A stretch of 64,000 bases of DNA from Ciona savignyi (lineage: Eukaryota > Chordata > Ascidiacea > Phlebobranchia > Cionidae): positions 1,243,719-1,307,718 of the forward strand of contig CH003313.1 of assembly GCA_000149265.1 (NCBI GenBank), in the 5' to 3' direction. Shown piece by piece: positions 46,666 to 64,000 of the stretch. A program made the translations under genes and the position numbers. The notes under the pieces are model-generated. The model worked only from the letters and a program-made list of their open reading frames with translations. It ran no database searches and was not told the origin of the DNA. How positions within the stretch are numbered: the first letter of the stretch is position 1; each line of letters starts with the position of its first letter.

Positions 46666-47493
46666 TTATGTTACAGATTTAATTTTCTTTGCTTTTTGAG
46701 CAATATGGCGCTTTAGATGGTCAGTTAAATAGTTCGACCGCGAATACCATTTCCCACAAAGGTGACATTGAAAAGGGGTTTTGTTGGTGTGCATTACAGA
46801 GTGGTCTTTTAAACTACTAGTTTGCCTAAATGTTTTGTCACATACAAGACATTTGTAAGGTTTCTCTCCAGTGTGAATTCTTTTATGCACAGTTAAATTG
46901 CCAGCAGTTTTAAATGCTTTTTCACAATAATTACAGATGTATGGCCTTTCCTCTGTATGAACTCTTAAATGTACAGTTAAGTTGCCAATAAAATTGAATG
47001 CCTTATCACATATCTCACACTTGTACAATTTTTTGTCACTATGAATTCTTTTGTGTTTGCTTAAAGCGTTCTTGTTGGAAAAAGAACTGGTGCACAAATC
47101 ACATTTGTATGGTTTCTTCCCACTGTGAATTTTTTTATGATCCTTTAAAGAGCTGCCAATAGAAAACGTTTTGTCACAAACATCACATCGATAAGGTTTC
47201 TCGCCAGTGTGAACTCGCTGATGAACTTTTAGACTACAAGCGAGAGTAAATCCTTTTGAACATTCATCACATTGGAACGGTTTCTCACTATCATGAGTTA
47301 GTACATGTTTTGAGAAAAGGTTGACATATTCGAACGTCTCTCCGCAGATATTACACTTGTAAGGCAGTTTTGTACTTTTAACTTGGTTCTTTTGTTTCAG
47401 CTTCCCAATGGGCTTGATACTTTTCGTCTTTGGTTTCTCCACCACAGTGTTAAAATGGTCCTTTTGTTTTCGGATTTTCCTTGTAGATACCAT
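46666..47493 (-). CDS. C2H2 zinc-finger protein with 8 fingers, intronless
   Basis: The frame from ATG 47493 gives 275 residues. A frame extension to 47520 has no ATG, so the ATG reading MVSTRKIRKQ is chosen. Residues 1-45 are lysine-rich without cysteine pairs. Eight C2H2 fingers follow, from YKCNICGETF to FQCHLCGKWYSRSNYLTDHLKRH. Canonical TGEKPY or close linkers join most of them, which suggests sequence-specific DNA binding. The last finger has the unusual GKWYSRS. It is on the same strand as the 12-finger gene, 1.4 kb away. Finger sequences differ enough that this is not a very recent duplicate. Confidence 0.9.
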   Translation of the reverse strand: MVSTRKIRKQKDHFNTVVEKPKTKSIKPIGKLKQKNQVKSTKLPYKCNICGETFEYVNLFSKHVLTHDSEKPFQCDECSKGFTLACSLKVHQRVHTGEKPYRCDVCDKTFSIGSSLKDHKKIHSGKKPYKCDLCTSSFSNKNALSKHKRIHSDKKLYKCEICDKAFNFIGNLTVHLRVHTEERPYICNYCEKAFKTAGNLTVHKRIHTGEKPYKCLVCDKTFRQTSSLKDHSVMHTNKTPFQCHLCGKWYSRSNYLTDHLKRHIAQKAKKIKSVT

Positions 47494-47520
47494 TTTAGTA
47501 CCTTGTAGGCAGGCTACCAA

Positions 47521-48688
47521 CCAGTTTGTTTAAAACAAGTTGTTGTTACGACTTTAAGATGTTGTACAATAAGGGATAGACAGGGGCAAGGAATGTAAAA
47601 GCCTACAGCTACAAGTGACCTTGAATAAATACTTGAACAGTTATAAAAGTGACAAAACTTTATCTTTGCCGTAGATACCTAAAGTGAGGTTATCTTAAAC
47701 ATGGCACATTTGATACTTTTTTAAATGATTCAATCCACTGGATTGAGGCAAAATACAGCCAGTCTAGGAAAGTATGAAAGACATCTCGCGAGTGGATAAT
47801 AAACTGACCCATGAAAACATTTATGAACAAGGCACAAGGACATTGGAGAGAATTTAAAGGTAAAAGGGGTTCCACAATAAAGGTTCTACATGTGATACCC
47901 AGGTTATAATGCATTTCCTGATCATTTCCGGGTGCAATTATATTACGTTGTTTAGCTTGCCATGCCTAAAATATTGCATATTTAAGAACATGGGAGAACG
48001 CCAGATCAGTCTATATCTAGAGATATACCTATTCATGTTTATGTTTAATCCATCTATAATAAGCCCCTGGCTAATGCATTTCGTCGCAGACATTTGTGAT
48101 AATTCGATTTCCTCACACGAAATTTTGGGGGAAACTTAAAGGAGGGAAACTGCACCCTAAAATAAAGATTAAGGCATTGAAGTTAGTTTTAAAACAAGGG
48201 TTAAAGTTTAAGGGCAAAGATTAGTGTTTAGGGCAGAATTGGAATTTGTTACCATAGTAAGCAGTTTCTCTTTTTTCCTCTTACCTTACTTTTGTTTCCC
48301 CGAATAATATTTGCGTGCCTGTATGCCATCTAATGTTTGGCATCTCTAGAGGGGGCTAGAGTACAAACATGTGTTTCCTGTCAGGATTCATACATACCTA
48401 TACGGTAAATTTTTCTATATTATTATAGGACCCGAAAAAATCATGTTTTGCTCCACCAGCTGGTCAATGCTAGAAAAAACTTTGTTACGTCATAAACGTT
48501 TGAAACCTCAAATTTTAAAACGCAACATTGCAAATTACTCAATGTAAAAGTTTTATGTTAAAACTTTTATAACCATAATAAAGTTAGTCGCATACCACCT
48601 GTCTCGCTTACCACAGTTTGGGAACCCCTGAAGAATGAAGACGGTGCTGGTTTTAGGACGGGCTGTTCAGTAAAAATTGGCCCACATG
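47521..48688. other. Intergenic stretch, no gene seen
   Basis: It contains a short segment (about 48125-48250) resembling, in reverse, the interior of the small inverted-repeat element at 51928-52185. Near 48622-48640 'gtttgggaacccctg' resembles a lone hAT terminus. No coding exon was supported. Confidence 0.45.
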
Positions 48689-48689
48689 A

Positions 48690-48897
48690 CACGCCACTTG
48701 TTTGGTCGGTTTTGTTAGTGAACATTGCCTGAACCAAGTCAAATGATGGGTTCTACCAATTTAAAGGAACGTCTGAATCATACACAAGATACTGTAATAG
48801 CTCCGGTAACCGACGGTGGGCACGAGGTGATCTGACGATTGCCCATGTATTAACCCCCTTGGTTTTCCCATTCACGGGGATAAACATTATTATCCTA
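48690..48897 (+). repeat. SINE (family 1) left of the large foldback element
   Basis: It includes 'acattgcctgaacc', 'gggttctaccaatttaaag', 'gtaatagctccggtaaccgacggtggg', 'gatctgacgattgcccatg', 'cacggggataaac'. The head is reduced to 'ttggtcggtt'. Confidence 0.75.
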
Positions 48898-48965
48898 TTC
48901 TATCCAATATTCTTTTTCGTTTTTTTTTACGATTAATAATTAATAAACAACATATAGTCCGTAGC

Positions 48966-50164
48966 GGTGACCAGTCAACTGAACCCCTTACAACTGAACC
49001 CCTTACAACTGAACCCCTTACAACCGAACCCCTTTACAACTAAACCCATTTTAACTGAACCCCTTTACAACTGAACCCCTTTCAAATGAACTTCTTTACA
49101 ACTGGATACCCCATGTTACAACTCTTTGGGTAACCCACTTTTATACTGAACCCCTACAACTGAACCCCTTACAACTGAACCCTTTCTACAGACTGAACAC
49201 CTTACAACTGAACCGCCTACAACTGAACCCCTTACAACTGAACCCCTTACAACTGAACCCCTACAACTGAACCCCTTACAACTGAACCCCTTTCAACTGA
49301 ACCCCTTACAACTGAACCCCTTACAACTGAACCCTTGAAAAACTTAAGCCCGATGACGTTATCATGTCCCAAATTGAATACTGATAAAGTTTGCCGTTCT
49401 AAGTTTGTTTCCATCATCAGTATAAAAGATGTTACGACTCTTTGGGTAAACCACATTTAAACGGCAGTAAACAATTCATTAAACTTAATTGACAGTTAAA
49501 GAAAGGATGAATAACTTATGTCTGTGCGGCCTAATGTGTTGATGTAGGGGCTTCAGTTGTCAAGTGGATAAGTTAAAANNNNNNNNNNNNNNNNNNNNNN
49601 NNNNNNNNNNNNNNNNNNNNNNNNNNNNNNNNNNNNNNNNNNNNNNNNNNNNNNNNNNNNNNNNNNNNNNNNNNNNNNNNNNNNNNNNNNNNNNNNNNNN
49701 NNNNNNNNNNNNNNNNNNNNNNNNNNNNNNNNNNNNNNNNNNNNNNNNNNNNNNNNNNNNNNNNNNNNNNNNNNNNNNNNNNNNNNNNNNNNNNNNNNNN
49801 NNNNNNNNNNNNNNNNNNNNNNNNNNNNNNNNNNNNNNNNNNNNNNNNNNNNNNNNNNNNNNNNNNNNNNNNNNNNNNNNNNNNNNNNNNNNNNNNNNNN
49901 NNNNNNNNNNNNNNNNNNNNNNNNNNNNNNNNNNNNNNNNNNNNNNNNNNNNNNNNNNNNNNNNNNNNNNNNNNNNNNNNNNNNNNNNNNNNNNNNNNNN
50001 NNNNNNNNNNNNNNNNNNNNNNNNNNNNNNNNNNNNNNNNNNNNNNNNNNNNGGGTTCAGTTGTAAAGTGGCCCAATTAAAAGGGGTTCAGTTGTAAAGG
50101 GGTTCAGTTGTAGGGGTTCAGTTGTAAGGGGTTCAGTTGTAAGGGGTTCAGTTGTCATGGAACC
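48966..50164. mobile_element. Foldback-type DNA element, long copy, around an assembly gap
   Basis: The ends are the same as the short copy: GGTGACCAGTCAACTG at the left and CAGTTGTCATGGAACC at the right. The left arm (48966-49335) is about 20 TTACAACTGAACCCC-like units, and the right arm (50053-50164) holds the reversed unit. Flanks are gtccgtagc (48957-48965) and gtctgtagc (50165-50173), a 9-bp target duplication with one difference. A non-repeat interior is visible at about 49335-49578 and then lost in 474 unknown bases. No transposase frame is visible in what was sequenced. The gap probably reflects hairpin-prone sequence. Confidence 0.8.
49579..50052. other. Assembly gap (474 N)
   Basis: This is a run of unknown bases inside the long foldback element. 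Any frames across it are artefacts. Confidence 0.99.
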
Positions 50165-50173
50165 GTCTGTAGC

Positions 50174-50372
50174 ATGGTCAGTTCTGTCACCACATCTCCT
50201 TTTGTGAACAGAAGCACTTCACGGACATTACCAAACCCGCTGGTGGTTTAATTAAACTGAAGAAATCTCTTAATCCTATAAAGCACACTACAATAGGGGG
50301 TAAACGCGAGGTAATCTGACGATTATTCGTGTAATAATTTACCAGCGTTTTTCCGTTCACTGGGATAAAATA
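50174..50372 (+). repeat. SINE (family 1) right of the large foldback element
   Basis: It reads 'cacttcacggacattacc', 'gtttaattaaactgaagaaa', 'cacactacaatag', 'gaggtaatctgacgatta', 'cactgggataaa', a diverged copy in the same orientation as that at 48690. Confidence 0.6.
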
Positions 50373-50525
50373 TAAATTTGGATGGACCAACCGTAACGTC
50401 TAAATTCCATTATAATGTGGGAAGTTTGAAGACATAGACAGGGTGGTAATCAATAATTACCATACGATTTGTGGAATACACATATATATTATAAATTCAA
50501 GTTATGGAACATCAAAAGTGATCGT

Positions 50526-50737
50526 TGCAGTACATCTGGGCTAAGGCAACCGAGTCGTGCACAGTCGACATGCAAAAAACAAGCTGGCGAATCCAGCCCT
50601 TAAAGTTTGACACCGTAAAAATTGTTGACTTTAACAGTAAATTGCGTGTTCCCGCCAAACAGAATGTAACAGAAAATGCGCGATGCTTGCCAAGGATTGT
50701 TAAGCCTGACTGCATCACAATGGCAATGACGAGGTAA
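50526..50737 (+). CDS. Possible exon of an unrecognised gene
   Basis: A frame begins right after a good acceptor (gatcgttgcag, ending about 50527) and runs without a stop to ATGACGAG/gtaaaa near 50732, a possible donor, encoding about 68 residues (YIWAKATESCTVDMQKTSW...CLPRIVKPDCITMAMTR) with four cysteines. About 80 nt on, another frame ends in a hydrophobic run (AYIPSSLAFFVICIVVA, then stop near 50875), as in a membrane or GPI-anchored tail, but I could not join the two in phase. The minus strand also has an open frame with an acceptor here. I do not recognise any of them, so this is uncertain. Confidence 0.25.
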
Positions 50738-51927
50738 AACACAAACTGCAAAAGAGAATGCGTGCTGGTAAAAGAAATTTGCCGAATGAGAATTTTTTGG
50801 GGGAAATCCAAAATACCAATGCCTACATTCCATCGTCGTTGGCTTTCTTCGTTATATGTATCGTCGTGGCATAAAATGCTTCCTCGAAAACTGAGACTCC
50901 ACAGGGTGTCAAAAACAACACAACGCGATTCCTATGGAGCCACTACCACTCGGCAAGATCTGCGGCTAAGACTAGGCATATATAATATAGATCAAAGACG
51001 TGGTCTTATTTACAGTAAACAGAATTTCACTAACCAAATCACGTTTTGCTATTAGTTAAACATTGACCAGTGCCGTGGATACGTGCTAAATCTAAAAACC
51101 TGCAAAATCTAATAAATTGGCTAGTTTATACTAGCTTAATGAAGTAAACTAGTTCGTGTAATTTTAGCGCGGATGCCATTCTTCGAGTCACATATTGCAT
51201 AGCATACGCCCACGCCCCAAGAGAGTTTCGAAATGTAAAGGGGACATATTTAACGACGATCTTAATATTAGTATGTCATGTTAAAAAGAAATGTACAAAT
51301 CAAGCCAAATTTAGAGTATTTTAATCCGCGTCAAAATATTATCCGCACGAGGCGCTTTAGAAATAGTAAAATAGAAAATGTGTATGATACAAAAATGCGT
51401 TGCGATATGAGAAATTATATTTGCATTTATTTGCATACTTGATGATTTTAACTTTTGCTTGAATATAGTAAATGTGTTTTAATTATGTTAAAAATAATTA
51501 TGTCAACGTTGTAATCTATGGAAACTAGTAAATAGACCATCGTCTATAGCTATACAATATACAAGATTCAGGGTCTATATGTAAGCCTCAGTCATGCTCG
51601 AAATGTTAATACACAGTAACTTTGGTATGGCTTGTCGAATTATCTTATCCCCTTTAAGCTTTTTTTGCATTATAGTATGCAGGCAAAGATGTGTGCAGAA
51701 GTTTAATGAGCATTCATATAGTGCAGCAAAAGACTTTAAGGGCCAATATAAGCAAACTGTGAAAGCTGATTTGGAAAGTTATTGTGACAACTGTCGTCTT
51801 GTATATAATGAACATTGTGGTCATTTGTTTACCTGCAAAGTACTGTAGAAGTTAAGCATGTAAGCTGAGGATTAGGTCTTACATATACAATTCAATTCGG
51901 TATGCAAAGAACGTATAATATTGTAGG

Positions 51928-52185
51928 GGTCCCTCTATTTCGTACATGTCCGCGAGGGCCGCTAGGTCCAGTGCTTGGTCCTCTAGGTCTAGTGCTAGGT
52001 TCAGTGCCCTGCCCTAAACACTAATCTCAACGCCAGAACTAACCCTAACTCCAACTCCATATTTAAAACTAACTCTAATATTATAATCATCCTTTTAGTG
52101 TACAGTTTTCCTCCTTCCCGCTTTCCCTCCTTTTAGTTTTCCCCGACCTAGCAGACCTAGTGGACCTGTACAAAATAGAGGGACC
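51928..52185. mobile_element. Short inverted-repeat element (MITE), superfamily unknown
   Basis: The left end GGTCCCTCTATTTCGTACA and the reversed right end GGTCCCTCTATTTTGTACA match over ~23 bp, and inside them both sides carry 'aggtc..ctaggtc' subrepeats. It is 258 bp long with no frame. No target duplication is certain. Confidence 0.7.
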
Positions 52186-52189
52186 ATAC

Positions 52190-52900
52190 TGCTGCATAGC
52201 TTATCACTTTATTGTGATGTTAGGTGTACTACAAGACATCAAATCCATGGCATAGAAATTTGTATTAAAAATAGCAGCAAACAGGGTTCGAAATAAGGAG
52301 TTTGTGTGGAATACACATGGACCAACATGCAAACATACTGTGTTACCGAATATAAATTTAATAGAGATAAACAATAACTTGCTTAAAAAAGGATTTATAT
52401 CGCAATCAGCTTACATAAAAGTAGTGAATAATGTCATTAATTTAATAATTAAGGGCAAATAAAAAAATGACAAACTGTATTTTAAATTATTGTATAGACC
52501 TGAACGTAACTCCGGTTAAACTTTGAATTTAACATGAGGAATGTGAGAATTTACATTTTACTTTCTATATACAGAACCTTTCAATTTTTCATAACAGTGC
52601 AGGAAAATGATTTACAAAAAAACAGCGAATATTAAAAAATAAGTGTCTTGAACAGTGTTTTGTATACTTTGTAAGTTTAAGCAGGCATAACTTCACCTTT
52701 ATGTCCAAATGAATTTACTTTGTTGTATATGAAAAGATCTACATTTCCCCATCTATAATCCGATGAATTGCTATTTCATATTGCATCCCAGGCGTGAACA
52801 AATTTTCTGCTGAAAATATGACTTTAAATGACACAATTGTGTAAAATAAAACTAATCATGTCAACATCTGTAACATGTATGGTTTATACTTTATATGCTG
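52190..52900. other. Intergenic stretch, no gene seen
   Basis: AT-rich sequence with no recognised element. It leads towards the presumed 5' region of PARD3. Confidence 0.4.
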
Positions 52901-53538
52901 ATTTTGCACAGGTTTGCAATGCTTTTGAAAATGGTTATATGATGCCCCGGATATCTTTGGTGGAATTCACAGATGAATTAGGTGTGAATTTGGATTCTTT
53001 ACAAATTAATCTGTGCCAGTATTGTGTTAAGAATGAGGGAATTAGAGCATACTAATTAGGCTTAATAGCTGCCGACTACACATTTTATTGTCAGAAAATT
53101 GTTCGGTAGAAATTTTTTTTTGTACAGGTATTTAATTCTGCAGAAATTGCTGAGAATCAGAATAATGTAGCCCATTCTACAAGATCATATCCTCATCTTA
53201 TTTATTTTTTTATTAACTGTACGATAGGCTCACTTTTAAAAGCAAGTTTCAGCCACCCACACAAGCGTGCGTTTTTTATATAAATCCACCACATTAAGTC
53301 TAAAGATGCTCTACAATCAATTGTTACTGGTCAAGTTATTATGGCTACTTTATACTAAGATATAAAATAATCTAAAAACATCAAAGGGTTTGGTATAGGT
53401 TTGGTACCATTGAAATATTGTTAAATTATTAAATTGTAGGGCGAATTGTACAAGAAGATTATGTTGGTAGTGTAGACTTCAACTACGTTTGGGGGACAAT
53501 TCCTTTATGTTGACTGCAGATGGTAAACGGGTATCAAG

Positions 53539-63939
<10,401 letters not shown>

Positions 63940-64000
63940 GTATTGGCTCATCGATAAACCTATAATATCCACACCTATGCTTCTGATCCACATCAGCTGA

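Larger units (their letters stand above)
51682..53055 (+). pseudogene. Possible exon pair or gene remnant, zinc-knuckle-like
   Basis: After an acceptor-like 'agtatgcag' a frame at about 51682-51848 encodes ...ADLESYCDNCRLVYNEHCGHLF. The spacing C-x2-C-x7-C resembles the small zinc knuckle of PRDM7/9-like proteins, but the final His is one residue early. A second frame after 'ttgcacag' (52912-53055) encodes VCNAFENGYMMPRISLVEF... with a stop. No joining donor was found and no zinc-finger array follows. It may be a remnant or a chance frame. Confidence 0.25.

Noticed and set aside
49564-50097. Long open frames on both strands
   Set aside because: They consist almost wholly of unknown bases in the assembly gap.

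Overview
The window looks like an animal nuclear genome, most likely a solitary tunicate of the genus Ciona. That is inference: the DNA is AT-rich, introns are short with standard GT/AG ends, gene models match chordate proteins (SART3, PARD3, an SLC5 carrier, a neuronal calcium sensor), and a tRNA-derived SINE recurs about a dozen times. No bacterial operon, CRISPR array or rRNA is visible.

Layout. 1-2 kb: a gutted LTR retrotransposon fossil with a 4-bp target duplication. 3-10 kb: a tandemly duplicated cluster carrying two intact three-exon genes for tiny secreted peptides (signal peptide, variable core that is arginine-rich in one copy, conserved acidic tail), plus an inverted fragment and a tail fragment. 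11.3-13.6 kb (+): a four-exon EF-hand neuronal calcium sensor. 14.3-15.5 kb: about 3.6 copies of a ~330-bp tandem repeat. 17.4-27.1 kb (-): a 13-exon SLC5 sodium-coupled transporter. 28.9-42.4 kb (-): a complete 24-exon SART3, including the C-terminal LSm-interaction motif. 44.2-47.5 kb (-): two intronless C2H2 zinc-finger genes (12 and 8 fingers). 49.0-50.2 kb: a large foldback-type element around an assembly gap. 53.5 kb to the end (+): 28 coding exons of PARD3, running off the right edge.

The genes are not an operon. The exon-exon phases were checked by hand for every multi-exon gene and close in frame, with one exception: PDZ3 of PARD3 carries one surplus G in a G run.

The most novel items are the signal peptide/cationic core/acidic tail peptide pair, which has the layout of antimicrobial-peptide precursors, and two foldback-type elements built from ~15-bp units (TTACAACTGAACCCC) in opposite orientations, sharing ends and flanked by 9-bp target duplications. 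One of them splits a SINE cleanly. All homology calls are from recognition of the translated sequence; no database search was run.
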